From contig CAYFSS010000013.1 of NCBI GenBank assembly GCA_964345975.1, positions 1 through 55,025 on the forward strand: a stretch of 55,025 nt of DNA, in the 5' to 3' direction. The notes below the pieces were generated by a model. The model had not been told where the DNA came from and ran no database searches. It saw only the letters and a list, made by a program, of their open reading frames with translations. This document shows, in pieces, positions 33,924 to 42,409 of the stretch. The translations under genes were made by a program, and so were the position numbers. The stretch comes from CAYFSS01 sp964345975. GTDB lineage: Bacteria; Bacillota; Clostridia; Saccharofermentanales; Fastidiosipilaceae. Each line of letters opens with the position of its first letter. Within the stretch, counting starts at the first letter, position 1.

Positions 33924-35735
33924 ATGCCTAATGTTTACGAAGTCTCCGCGGTTGTTTTCACTCGTCCGGATGGATCTGTCCTGCTTGCCCAACGCGGTCG
34001 TAAGGTCGTGGCTCCCTGGTCCTGGGAATTCCCCGGCGGCAAGCTGGAAGAGAATGAAAGCGCTGTGGAAGCAGCCATCCGTGAAAGTGAGGAAGAAACC
34101 GGTTTTAAACCCGTAGAAGACGACCTTACCTACCTCGGAACCATCGAGCATGACTATGGTGACCAGCACATAACGCTCCACTTCTTCACAGCTCCATGGT
34201 CGTCCGATGACAATCCTACCGGTCCCGACCACGAACAATTCCGCTGGCTCTCCCCGGAGCCACACGTCTTGCGGCAAGCTTGTAGACCGCTTCTGAGCGC
34301 TACGGATCGCTTCCTGGATACAGCAACATGGGACCAATTTGCGCGCGAACTTAACTATGTCGCCGGGAGCTCCGACGATGCTCCGCATGACGTCACAGAA
34401 GAAGATGTCCACCGAGAGATTACAGCGTTGGAGTCTTTCCTACGTGAAAGTCCCACAGCCTACCAAGCCGCGGCCAATATCGCTCAAGAACTTATCGCTG
34501 CGGGTTTCGAAGAGCTCCCCTGTACCGGGGAAGCATTGGACGACCTCACTTACTTCGAGGATACGCTCACAAACAACGATGCCTTCTTCATCCGCCCCGG
34601 TGGCTCATCAGTCATTGCGTTTCTCGTAGGCGAAGAAGGACCCTCCGCCGGGACTCGTATTTGGGGTGCTCACCTCGATTCCCCTTCACTCCAAATCAAA
34701 GGTGATCCGATGGTCTTCAGAGAAGGCAGCGCTCTTCTCTCCGCATCCGTCTATGGCGGTCCTATCTTAAACTCTTTCTTCGATCGTCCCCTTTCCCTCG
34801 CTGGCTCCGTCATCTTACGGGATGAATCTTCCCCTACCGGCATCAAGCAAGAGCTTGTCGACCTTAGCCCCCTCACAATCCTCATCCCTAATCTTGCCAT
34901 CCATCAAAATCGTGAGGTCAACAAGGGCGTTGAAATCAAAGCCCAGAAAGTCATGCTCCCAATTCTAGGCACCAACACCAAGGACAATCCAAAAGCGCTC
35001 CACGGTCTCCTAGCCAAGGAAGTTGGGTGCAGCGTCGACGATATCCTCGACTTCGACCTCTACACTTACCCGACAGATCCTCCTCATACCTGGGGTGCAG
35101 AGCAAGAATTCTTCCTTGCGCCTCGCCTCGATAACCTCGCCATGAGCTTCGCGGGGCTCAGAGCCTTCCTCGAAGCTTCGCAGGCCGTCCTTGTCGGCGA
35201 AGGTTTCCCCGGGGTTTCCGTCCTTTATCTCACAAACCACGAAGAAGTCGGTTCCAACACGATGGAAGGTGCCGGTGCTTCCCAACTTCGCCCTTACCTT
35301 GAAACCCTAGCCCGTGCCAGAGGTCTTAGCGACAGCGCTTTCTTAGGGAACCTCAACAAGTCCTTTGCAATTTCAGCCGACGCTGCCCATGCCGTTCACC
35401 CTCATCATGGTGAAGTTGCAGATGCTACGCAGCGTCCTGTCATTAACGGCGGGATCACGATCAAGTATGCTGTGGCTTCTTATGCAACAAATGCAAGGAG
35501 TGCTGCGCGCGTCAAGCTCCTCTGCGAACGAGCAGGCATCCCTTGTCAAAGGTTCAGCAACCGTGCTGACCAGCGTGGTGGCAGCACCATTGGTCCCATG
35601 CTCTCGACACAGCTTCCGATCGACAACGTCGATGTCGGGATCCCCATGTGGTCCATGCACTCCCTCTACGAAACGATGGGCGTCAAGGATCAAGCACGCT
35701 GCGTTCGACTGGCTGCTGCTCTTTTCGAGGTCTAA
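33924..35735 (+). CDS. Fusion of Nudix hydrolase and M18 aspartyl aminopeptidase
   Basis: One uninterrupted frame of 603 residues carries two complete enzymes. Residues 1-135 are a MutT-like Nudix domain. The box at 38-61 fits G-x5-E-x7-R-E-x2-E-E-x-G exactly (Arg53, Glu54, Glu57, Glu58). Residues about 162-603 are an M18 aminopeptidase of normal length with its metal and catalytic residues: His250 and Asp252 (GAHLDSP), Asp403 (RLDN), Glu440-Glu441 (NHEEVGS), Asp486 (SADAAHAVHP) and His579. A linker of about 25 residues joins them. GGAGG precedes the ATG. There is no signal peptide. The M18 part should remove acidic or neutral N-terminal residues from peptides. The Nudix part should hydrolyse a nucleoside diphosphate derivative. 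I know of no standard role for this pairing. Confidence 0.93.
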   Translation: MPNVYEVSAVVFTRPDGSVLLAQRGRKVVAPWSWEFPGGKLEENESAVEAAIRESEEETGFKPVEDDLTYLGTIEHDYGDQHITLHFFTAPWSSDDNPTGPDHEQFRWLSPEPHVLRQACRPLLSATDRFLDTATWDQFARELNYVAGSSDDAPHDVTEEDVHREITALESFLRESPTAYQAAANIAQELIAAGFEELPCTGEALDDLTYFEDTLTNNDAFFIRPGGSSVIAFLVGEEGPSAGTRIWGAHLDSPSLQIKGDPMVFREGSALLSASVYGGPILNSFFDRPLSLAGSVILRDESSPTGIKQELVDLSPLTILIPNLAIHQNREVNKGVEIKAQKVMLPILGTNTKDNPKALHGLLAKEVGCSVDDILDFDLYTYPTDPPHTWGAEQEFFLAPRLDNLAMSFAGLRAFLEASQAVLVGEGFPGVSVLYLTNHEEVGSNTMEGAGASQLRPYLETLARARGLSDSAFLGNLNKSFAISADAAHAVHPHHGEVADATQRPVINGGITIKYAVASYATNARSAARVKLLCERAGIPCQRFSNRADQRGGSTIGPMLSTQLPIDNVDVGIPMWSMHSLYETMGVKDQARCVRLAAALFEV

Positions 35736-35778
35736 ACGTTTTACACAAAAGCCCCGCTCCGCTCCCCCCTACTAATAG

Positions 35779-35818
35779 AAGAGCTTCCCGTGTTTCTCAC
35801 ATAGGAAGCTCTTTTCAT
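35779..35818 (+). terminator. Terminator of the Nudix-M18 gene
   Basis: AGAGCTTCC and GGAAGCTCT form a perfect 9-base stem around a 14-base loop, followed by TTTCATTT. Confidence 0.88.
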
Positions 35819-35877
35819 TTGGCCTAGTGGTACAAAGGAGATTGGTTGGGGGCTTTTGTGTATAAGTATGAGACGTG

Positions 35878-36190
35878 TTAAATCCTCGCATCGAGGTAAG
35901 TCACAAGATCTTGCATGACCTCTCGCTTATTCGTTTCATTGAGCAGCTCATGTCTGGCACCTTCGTAGAGCCGCATCTCAAGATCCTTGACCCCCAGCTT
36001 GCGATAACGCTCATGCAGCTCCTTCACACCCTTCCCGAAATCTCCCACGGGATCCTGCGAACCGGACACGATAAGAATCGGCAGCTCACGCGGGATCTTC
36101 ACGAAGTTCGACTCATCTTCGATATAGCGCAAGGTCTTGCCTTACGCAATGGCGAACAAGCCAATGAAGGGATCATCAAAGATCCCATCA
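35878..36190 (-). pseudogene. Truncated alpha/beta hydrolase (lysophospholipase-like) remnant
   Basis: The C-terminal third of a serine alpha/beta hydrolase is present. LPILIVSGSQDPVGDFGKGV holds the catalytic Asp, and LYEGARHELLNE holds the catalytic His, both where the monoglyceride-lipase-like family has them. Upstream in the same frame GIFDDPFIGLF also fits the family. A TAA at about 36142 breaks it, and the nucleophile serine region is absent. The remnant joins directly onto the end of the small transporter gene (its TAG is in the same frame). This suggests a deletion removed the front of the hydrolase. It is not expected to be functional. Confidence 0.8.
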
Positions 36191-36192
36191 AG

Positions 36193-36552
36193 CTACAGAA
36201 TCCGAGCTCCGGGGACCAGGAAGAGCAAGATCCCTGCGATGATTAAGGCGAAGCCGTAGATCTTTCTTTGGGTGAAACGCTCATGATAAATCACACGACT
36301 GAGAACCGTTACAGAAATCGTTGCCAGTGCAGTCATGATCGGTCCAAAACTCAGAGGAAGAACACGATAGGCAATGATGCTGAAGAAGGTTGATAAGAAC
36401 ATCATGCCGTATGCGGCAATGACACGGAAATTGAGGTATTGCTGAAGGAAGGTTGAATAATCTTTTGTAGCTGCACCCTTAAGAAGAAGTTGAGCTGCAA
36501 CTGCGATTTCGACGCCCACAAGTGCAATGAGGAAAGCTTGAATAAATGTCAT
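36193..36552 (-). CDS. Small DMT/EamA-like (SMR-type) transporter subunit A
   Basis: This 119-residue protein has four predicted membrane helices and almost nothing else, like SMR proteins and ArnE/ArnF flippase halves. Landmarks are the early QLLLKGA, the GPIMTALATI helix and the VIYHERFTQRKIYG loop typical of the EamA family. AAGGACA precedes the ATG. It most likely works as a heterodimer with the product of the next gene upstream. The cargo is unknown and could be a lipid-linked sugar or a small metabolite. Confidence 0.8.
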   Translation of the reverse strand: MTFIQAFLIALVGVEIAVAAQLLLKGAATKDYSTFLQQYLNFRVIAAYGMMFLSTFFSIIAYRVLPLSFGPIMTALATISVTVLSRVIYHERFTQRKIYGFALIIAGILLFLVPGARIL

Positions 36553-36654
36553 GAGATGTCCTTATCTTATCGAGAGACGTAGGTCATAGAAACAGCATAG
36601 AAATTGTCATTATTTACACCTGCAGTATGAACTCGCATAGAGTCTCCACCATCC

Positions 36655-37050
36655 CTAAATGATCGTATTTTCATGCGTAGATTCAGGAGCTATGACATCT
36701 GCTTGAACAAGATACACGCCGATAATGATGAGGACACCGCCCAGGAGCATAGGTAGCGTGATGCTTTCACCAAAGAAAATATAACCAAAGAGCAGGCTCC
36801 AAATGACCGTCATAGAACGATGGCTGTAGGCCTCCGCCAGAGGCAAACGTTTGAGAATCTGCTGCCAACCCAAGGCATAGAACAAGAGGCAAAGGATTGC
36901 CGTCCCATAGAAGAGGAAAAATAGTAGTGAGGGAAACTTCTGCTGTCCCGCAAACTTTTGAATCACCGAGGCAATGGCAAAGAGGAGGACAAGAGCCTGG
37001 GCTATGATGCCGAGTCGAAGCTTACTATGAGAGATATGTGCGTCGGTCAT
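36655..37050 (-). CDS. Small DMT/EamA-like (SMR-type) transporter subunit B
   Basis: This 131-residue protein has four predicted helices. SHRSMTVIWSLLFGYIFFGE near residues 76-95 is the EamA-type half-repeat signature, with the helix-end Glu. It is only distantly similar to the partner gene 100 bases downstream, so the two probably form an antiparallel or complementary pair, as in two-gene SMR systems. AAGGAA precedes the ATG. Confidence 0.8.
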   Translation of the reverse strand: MTDAHISHSKLRLGIIAQALVLLFAIASVIQKFAGQQKFPSLLFFLFYGTAILCLLFYALGWQQILKRLPLAEAYSHRSMTVIWSLLFGYIFFGESITLPMLLGGVLIIIGVYLVQADVIAPESTHENTII

Positions 37051-37439
37051 AAAATTCCTTATACCTACAATTATTCAAATCCTAGCGTGAACTTCAATCC
37101 CGGAAAGACAACACCGAATCCCTTCCGGCTCTGAGGTCTTCAACCACTTCATTCCTACAAGGAAGCCTAAACCTGAATCAGATTAGTTAAGCCCGAACGT
37201 GCGATCGAAATATAGCTCCGGAATTCGTAAACCCCACTCTCAGATTTAAACGTCCAAGACTCATAATGGTCGAATGATCTCATCCGTTCAGTTTGCCGTT
37301 CTTACCGATGAAAGACAAGCGAGTCCGTTAGACCTAACCATCTCCACTTAACAAACATGCTTTCCTTACGATTCATAACTAGGTATAAATTCACAAAAAA
37401 GCCCACAACCGTTCTATCACGTTCCTACGGGATAAGAAT
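37051..37439. other. Intergenic region without a recognisable gene
   Basis: No coding frame, tRNA or riboswitch is evident on either strand. It holds the promoter of the transporter pair at its left and a secondary T-rich hairpin (GGGCTTTTTTG read on the minus strand, near 37395-37410) at its right. Confidence 0.4.
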
Positions 37440-37471
37440 GAAACCCCGGAACCCATAAGGGCCGAGGCTTC
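37440..37471 (-). terminator. Hairpin terminator after the GH125 gene
   Basis: On the minus strand GAAGCCTCGG and CCGGGGTTTC form a 10-base stem with two G-T pairs, 25 bases after the stop. A weak T-run follows, and the T-rich element further on may complete termination. Confidence 0.65.
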
Positions 37472-37495
37472 AACAAACATTACTTCGTCACCGTC

Positions 37496-38974
37496 TTATT
37501 TCAAAAACAGATTCTGCAGGTTTGCTGCCAGCATTGAATTTGACCAGGCAAACCAAGGTCGTGTGAACTGTGTCGGATCATCCTTATGGAATCCTTCATG
37601 CATCCAACCCGTATCGGCATCCGAGTTCGCAAGCATCTCCAAGACGTCCTGAATCTCCTCCGCATCGTTAGACGTCAAAGCCTGGACATTCAAAGCGATA
37701 TGCCAGATATAGTCCTCCGGCGTATGGGGTGAACCGATCCCTTTAGCCACTGTACCCTCATAGTAATAAGGATTCTCCAAACTCAAGATAAATTTACGGG
37801 TGCGACGATAGCGCGCATCCTTCTCCGAGAGAATGCCCAAGTAAGGAAGTGCCAAGAGGCTGGGGATGTTTGCATCGTCCATGAGGATTTGATCGCCTAA
37901 CCCGGTTGTCTCATACGAATAAATGTCCCCATAAATCGGATGGCTTGCTATACCGACAGCTTCGACTCCTGCTCTGATCTCTTCAGCCAATCTTACAGCT
38001 TGTACCCGGAGTTTTGCCAAGGTTGGCTCATCCGCAAGAACACGAGCTGCAAACTCTCCGGCTGCATACCCACCCTGCTCGGGCTCATAACCTTCGACTC
38101 GCTCCGGTCCTAACACCAGATCTGCACCGGTTTCGGCATAGAGAGCTGCTACTCCAACTTGACCGATGATCTCGTCAGAGGAACCATCAAACAAGGCCGC
38201 CATCTTTTCTAAAACATGCGCAGCAAAGAGATTTGCCGGGATCAAATAAGGATACGTGCAGGCATCGTCGCTAGGCCTAAAACCACACCAAGTGAGTCCG
38301 ATCCCCGCTGCATGGGGATAGCCCTGACCGTCATGGCTCAACGTATCTTGTTCAGGAACGTCGTCACGGATGAAATAGTAGAAAGAATTCTCTGCGTGAT
38401 GTTGCTCCAAGATCCACAGACGGACCACGGTTGCCCAAGCGGCTTGAACCAAAGGCTCCTCTAAGATCGTACGATCTCCCAACGCTGAGACATAGTGATC
38501 CAAGAGGAAGAACGGGAAACAGAGAGAATCGATCTCATATTTCTGCTCCCAGACAGCCGGCTTCTGTTTTGGACAATCCTCATCCCAATGCTGATCGTTT
38601 TCCATTAGGTTGAAGGAGTTTGCATAGGGGTCGTAGAGTATGTATTGCATCTGACGAAGCAATAGACCGCGAATGGCACGCTTGACAGCTTCGGAGCCGC
38701 GAGCGGCCGGGAGATAGTGGTAGACCTGGAGCGTAGAATCACGCAGCCACATGGCTTCGATATCGCCCGTCAGAACGAAGGTCGTTCCATCCTCCATTAT
38801 TTGCATGGTGGTCTCAGCCGTATTCATATACGTGGGAACGAAGAGGTCCCAAAGTTTCTCAGGGATCGTGACGCCCTCGGCCAAGGCACGCTGTTTCAGA
38901 TCTTCTGCATAAGCCCTTAGATCCTTTTGGACCTCCGCCAAGAGCGCAGGTGAAGCAGTATGTGAGAAAGGCAT
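37496..38974 (-). CDS. Exo-alpha-1,6-mannosidase, glycoside hydrolase family 125
   Basis: This metal-independent inverting alpha-mannosidase has 492 residues. The (alpha/alpha)6 fold is marked by EAMWLRDSTLQVYHYL near residue 75, holding a catalytic acid, and by GFRPSDDACTYPYLIPAN, which binds the sugar. A late GSPHTPEDYIWHIAL segment fits the other active-site side. It is slightly longer than typical (about 430). AGGAG precedes the ATG. There is no signal peptide. With GH38 it would release mannose from imported mannan or N-glycan pieces. It is the last gene of a run that begins at 43969, although its link to those genes may be only positional. Confidence 0.92.
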   Translation of the reverse strand: MPFSHTASPALLAEVQKDLRAYAEDLKQRALAEGVTIPEKLWDLFVPTYMNTAETTMQIMEDGTTFVLTGDIEAMWLRDSTLQVYHYLPAARGSEAVKRAIRGLLLRQMQYILYDPYANSFNLMENDQHWDEDCPKQKPAVWEQKYEIDSLCFPFFLLDHYVSALGDRTILEEPLVQAAWATVVRLWILEQHHAENSFYYFIRDDVPEQDTLSHDGQGYPHAAGIGLTWCGFRPSDDACTYPYLIPANLFAAHVLEKMAALFDGSSDEIIGQVGVAALYAETGADLVLGPERVEGYEPEQGGYAAGEFAARVLADEPTLAKLRVQAVRLAEEIRAGVEAVGIASHPIYGDIYSYETTGLGDQILMDDANIPSLLALPYLGILSEKDARYRRTRKFILSLENPYYYEGTVAKGIGSPHTPEDYIWHIALNVQALTSNDAEEIQDVLEMLANSDADTGWMHEGFHKDDPTQFTRPWFAWSNSMLAANLQNLFLK

Positions 38975-39031
38975 AGTTCAAACTCCTATGGGAAGAGCCG
39001 GTTGGGGCTTTTGAGTGTAAAAATTAACGGT

Positions 39032-40435
39032 CTAATCGAGTCGCTTATCGAGGAACCACCCGATAATCACGGGGTCGAGGCTCTCTTGCGTCATCTGATA
39101 GAGCAAGGGGAAGGTGCCCTCATCCGTTGGGCGCGCTGTAAACTCCATGACAACGCGCTGTTGATAGGGCTTACCGCTAACCTCCTTGGAACTCATTTCA
39201 ACGATGTTGAAGCCGAAGTCGGCGACGGATTGGATCGCCGCTGCAATATCACCGGTTTGATTCGACAAGGTAAAACCAACCATGAGCCTATCGGCATCGG
39301 GAGCAACGGTAAGGTCTTTGGTCACAACGATGAAAACGAGTTCAAGATCGACGTTGAACATTTCCCACTGAGGATCACCCACCAAACCGAAGGTTTCACC
39401 TTCAGCCTCGCTGAGGAGAACCGCAGCAGTCTTATCTTCGAGGACAAGAAGTTCACGTGCGGCTTCTTCCGTACTCACGATGGAGCGCATCTGCCAACCG
39501 AGCCTACGAATTTGCGGCGAGATTGCTTCGAGAAGATGCGATTCCGATACAACCTTGCGTACATCGGTGACCGAGGTGTCAGGATGATGCATCAGTTTAT
39601 AGCGACGGTTGATCGTAAAACGATCTGCAATATAAAGCCCATGCTTGCGCAAGCAATCGGTCAAATCTTGCGGGGAAAGGTATTGTCCTTCACGCACCGT
39701 GAGAAGACCTACGTCTACATTGCCTTCGGCAACATCGCTGAGGACTTGCGAGACTTGATGCTCCTTATGGATATGACTTTGTGGCCAGATGCTGCGAGCA
39801 ATCTGCTCGCTGCCGATCCCAAGGTCCGTATGGACGGAGACTCGTTGGGCTGTATACGTTTCCTTGCGCATCCCTTCAGCGATCTCGAAAGCAACCGGGA
39901 ACGAATAGTTCTCAAGGATATATTCGCGCAATTTCTTGGCTTCCGGTTTGACATCGACACCATTCAACAAATTAAGAAATGGATTCTCGACCTCAACACC
40001 TTCCGGCAAATAAGCATCGCAATAACGACGATAGAGTTCTTCGTACTGCATCTCTCTGGAAGCAGCAATGCGACGCATGAGCGTCGTCTTCTGAACGCGC
40101 ATCTCAAGTTCACTTACACCGATTTGGCTCAGTTGATCTTCGAGATGCTCAACCTTCAACTGCTCTTGATTTGGCTGGAAAATCGCCTTGCCCTGATCCA
40201 ATTTATACTCAAGGAGCTCTTTCACCGCTTCTGTACGAGTTTGGAGCAGCTCCTGGATCTGATCATCGATGGATTCAATCTCGGTGCGGATCTCGGTAAT
40301 CTCCTCATTGACGTCACCATCTTTCGGGCGACCTAAAGGATTGGCATCTGTTAAATGCGGATTTTTATCTTGAGCGAAATCTTCAGAAGTGTACTCTTTG
40401 ACACTCGTCGATGTTGTTGTCTTAGGCATCTTCAT
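39032..40435 (-). CDS. PheA-like protein: chorismate mutase, eroded dehydratase, ACT
   Basis: This protein has 467 residues. A 40-residue polar head is followed by an AroQ-type chorismate mutase domain (about 42-130), with IRTEIESIDDQIQELLQ and a Lys before the next helix. A prephenate dehydratase-like domain follows. DVGLLTVREGQYLSP stands in for the usual D-Y-G-V-L-P-I-E-N-S, and STEEAAREL fits the S-T-A-x-A-A helix. Both the opening G-P-x-G-S/T-x-S loop and the key T-R-F motif are missing (VFIVVTK instead). An ACT domain without the usual E-S-R-P ends the protein. Mutase activity is plausible. Dehydratase activity is doubtful. The start overlaps the upstream stop (TAATG) after GAGGAGG. Confidence 0.8.
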   Translation of the reverse strand: MKMPKTTTSTSVKEYTSEDFAQDKNPHLTDANPLGRPKDGDVNEEITEIRTEIESIDDQIQELLQTRTEAVKELLEYKLDQGKAIFQPNQEQLKVEHLEDQLSQIGVSELEMRVQKTTLMRRIAASREMQYEELYRRYCDAYLPEGVEVENPFLNLLNGVDVKPEAKKLREYILENYSFPVAFEIAEGMRKETYTAQRVSVHTDLGIGSEQIARSIWPQSHIHKEHQVSQVLSDVAEGNVDVGLLTVREGQYLSPQDLTDCLRKHGLYIADRFTINRRYKLMHHPDTSVTDVRKVVSESHLLEAISPQIRRLGWQMRSIVSTEEAARELLVLEDKTAAVLLSEAEGETFGLVGDPQWEMFNVDLELVFIVVTKDLTVAPDADRLMVGFTLSNQTGDIAAAIQSVADFGFNIVEMSSKEVSGKPYQQRVVMEFTARPTDEGTFPLLYQMTQESLDPVIIGWFLDKRLD

Positions 40436-41163
40436 TAACCCTCCTCTGAGAACAGAGCTTGTTGAACAACGTCGAGGTATTCTGCTGCTCGTTCTCGATT
40501 GACGATTTGCCAGGAGCCCTCGGGATCCAAATGATCCTCCAGGAGCTCGGCAGCCGATTCATAGGATTCAGCGGGTATGTAGAGATCATCCCACTCGTGC
40601 GCTTCATCCCAACTACGAAACAGCAATAAATCCGCATCCGTATGGAGATAAAAAAGCGCCTGCACCTTGCCCTCGTCTTCTGCGTGACTACGCGTCATGA
40701 GAGCTAACTTGAGGACTTCAATCACGGCGTCCTCCAGGCCGTCATCAAAAACATGGATCTTCTCAATGAGCGCATTGTACGAGCTCACAATCCTGAGACG
40801 GTAACCTTCCGTCTTGGCTTCTTCACTGAGATCAGGGAGCGCATCCTGCATTTGCCGGATGAGTTCTTCCGCTTGATCTTCCGGGAAGTCTTCCAATGAT
40901 TCTACACCTTCATCATCGATTCCTGCACCCGGGAGCGGAACGACCGAGATGACCAATCGTTGCTCAGGGTCCAAATAGACAAGGGGGTTCGCCACGAAAA
41001 AATAGCGCCCACAATTACTACAATCAAAGCGCTGTAGATCCTTCTGCAGGATTCTTTCTTTGAGATCGGGATCTTCCTCCAGATCGATGAGATCGAAGAG
41101 TGTCATTTCTTCTTCATTGCCACAGTAGGCACACGTCACCGTCTCGCGATGTAAACGGGTCAT
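40435..41163 (-). CDS. CpXC-domain protein
   Basis: This 242-residue protein has a CpXC domain, named for its paired cysteines. Here they are Cys11 and Cys14 (CAYCG) and Cys48 and Cys51 (CSNCG), a likely zinc ribbon. The conserved LIDLEEDPDLKERIL helix and VYLDPEQRLVISV strand are also present. The rest is an acidic alpha/beta region of unknown role. There is no signal peptide. GGGAGG precedes the ATG. It is translationally coupled to the PheA-like gene and 51 bases from the zinc-ribbon membrane protein, so these probably act together. The biochemical function of CpXC proteins is not established. Confidence 0.85.
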   Translation of the reverse strand: MTRLHRETVTCAYCGNEEEMTLFDLIDLEEDPDLKERILQKDLQRFDCSNCGRYFFVANPLVYLDPEQRLVISVVPLPGAGIDDEGVESLEDFPEDQAEELIRQMQDALPDLSEEAKTEGYRLRIVSSYNALIEKIHVFDDGLEDAVIEVLKLALMTRSHAEDEGKVQALFYLHTDADLLLFRSWDEAHEWDDLYIPAESYESAAELLEDHLDPEGSWQIVNRERAAEYLDVVQQALFSEEG

Positions 41164-41214
41164 AGGTTCCTCCCGGAAAATCGTTGATGTATCACGGTCG
41201 CGCTTCGTAAACCG

Positions 41215-42372
41215 CTAGATCCCAAGCAAACGATCGATCATATGATTCACGATCGTAGGACCTGCCGGCGGTCTTACACGACCAATCTCAGGAATCGCTA
41301 AGGATATCACGAGCGCCATGATCAAGAAAGTAAAGAAATAGATCCCGATCAAGGTCGGCAGAATGCGATCATGCCTCAATCTCACATAATCTCTAAGAAT
41401 TTTCTCATCGATGAGGAAGCGAAGAGCCCACGCAAGCGCAAGAATGAAGAGCACCTGAATACCGCTGGACCGGTTGAAGAAGATAGCAAAGAAGAGAATC
41501 AAAGTGAAATAAATGCTGCCCGGCACCGCATGTTTCACGGCTTGCTGGAAGGTGATTGGCACAAAATTTAAGCGAAGGGCCATGAGATAGGCACCCAATC
41601 TCACCAAATAGCTACTGATGGCAATGATGATTACTCTCAGCGCAAACGGTGAAGGCGAAGCTCCTGCCATCTGTTCTGCTTGATTCAATGCAAAAGCCAA
41701 GAACCGCCCCAGCGATGAGTTCTGATAAGCCAAACTCACGACAAAGGTTGTCACAAAGATTTCTAAGAGGAAAACAATAATGACCCACTGGTTTGAAGCT
41801 CGCCGTGCTAGGGCTAGGATATTCTCCGGATGGGTCATGACGTCTCGTAGCATCTGAGGTATTTGCTTAATAAAGGCACGTCCTTCATCGGCGAAGCGGT
41901 TGAGACTCGACTTTACCTTCGAAGCATCGAAATTTTCTGAGGTCCTACGGAATCGATCTTGGGTCGACTCTCTTGTGCGATGGAATTGCTCCCTCGCTCT
42001 TGAAGTAAATCGCTCGCGTGTGCCGGCGTTCGACTCGTTTTGAGCAGTCCCGGTTGTTTTGCGAGTGTCGTCTTGAACGCGACGAGTTTGTTGGGTGGTA
42101 TGGTCGCCTGCTGTCGAGTTATGAGCTGCCCGAGAGTTTGTATTTTCAGTCGATGTTGATTGAGCCGCGGGGTCAGGCGACGATCCGGCTGGCGCTCCCT
42201 CCGGCCCTGTCGGCGCAGCATCAGGCTCAGTCGGCACAGCATCAGGCCCTTCAACACTCTCTTTGGATGAACGCTGAGCTTCACGCTTGGCATCGGCAAG
42301 TTGAGCCGCATGACAGTTGCACCGCTCTCCTTCACGTAACTCGCGTTGACAATAGAAACAAAATCTAGCCAT
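41215..42372 (-). CDS. Membrane protein with N-terminal zinc ribbon and long linker
   Basis: This protein has 385 residues. A short zinc-binding head, CFYCQRELREGERCNCH, is followed by about 130 residues of Ala/Pro/Thr/Glu/Arg-rich disordered linker. Five or six membrane helices follow (about 180-370) in a YIP1-like arrangement. The start at 42372 is chosen over 42387 because GGAGGAATCT lies before it. The architecture, a zinc ribbon on a flexible tether on a membrane bundle, recalls bacterial membrane proteins with DUF-type zinc heads, but I cannot name a family. It lies between the CbiA-like gene (37 bases) and the CpXC gene (51 bases). Confidence 0.75.
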   Translation of the reverse strand: MARFCFYCQRELREGERCNCHAAQLADAKREAQRSSKESVEGPDAVPTEPDAAPTGPEGAPAGSSPDPAAQSTSTENTNSRAAHNSTAGDHTTQQTRRVQDDTRKTTGTAQNESNAGTRERFTSRAREQFHRTRESTQDRFRRTSENFDASKVKSSLNRFADEGRAFIKQIPQMLRDVMTHPENILALARRASNQWVIIVFLLEIFVTTFVVSLAYQNSSLGRFLAFALNQAEQMAGASPSPFALRVIIIAISSYLVRLGAYLMALRLNFVPITFQQAVKHAVPGSIYFTLILFFAIFFNRSSGIQVLFILALAWALRFLIDEKILRDYVRLRHDRILPTLIGIYFFTFLIMALVISLAIPEIGRVRPPAGPTIVNHMIDRLLGI

Positions 42373-42409
42373 AGATTCCTCCGTCAAAACAGTTTAGCAC
42401 GCAGCCGGA

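Noticed and set aside
39002..40336. A 444-codon plus-strand open frame
   Set aside because: It is exactly antisense to the PheA-like gene, has no ribosome site and no recognisable domain, and the minus-strand frame has clear chorismate mutase and ACT motifs.
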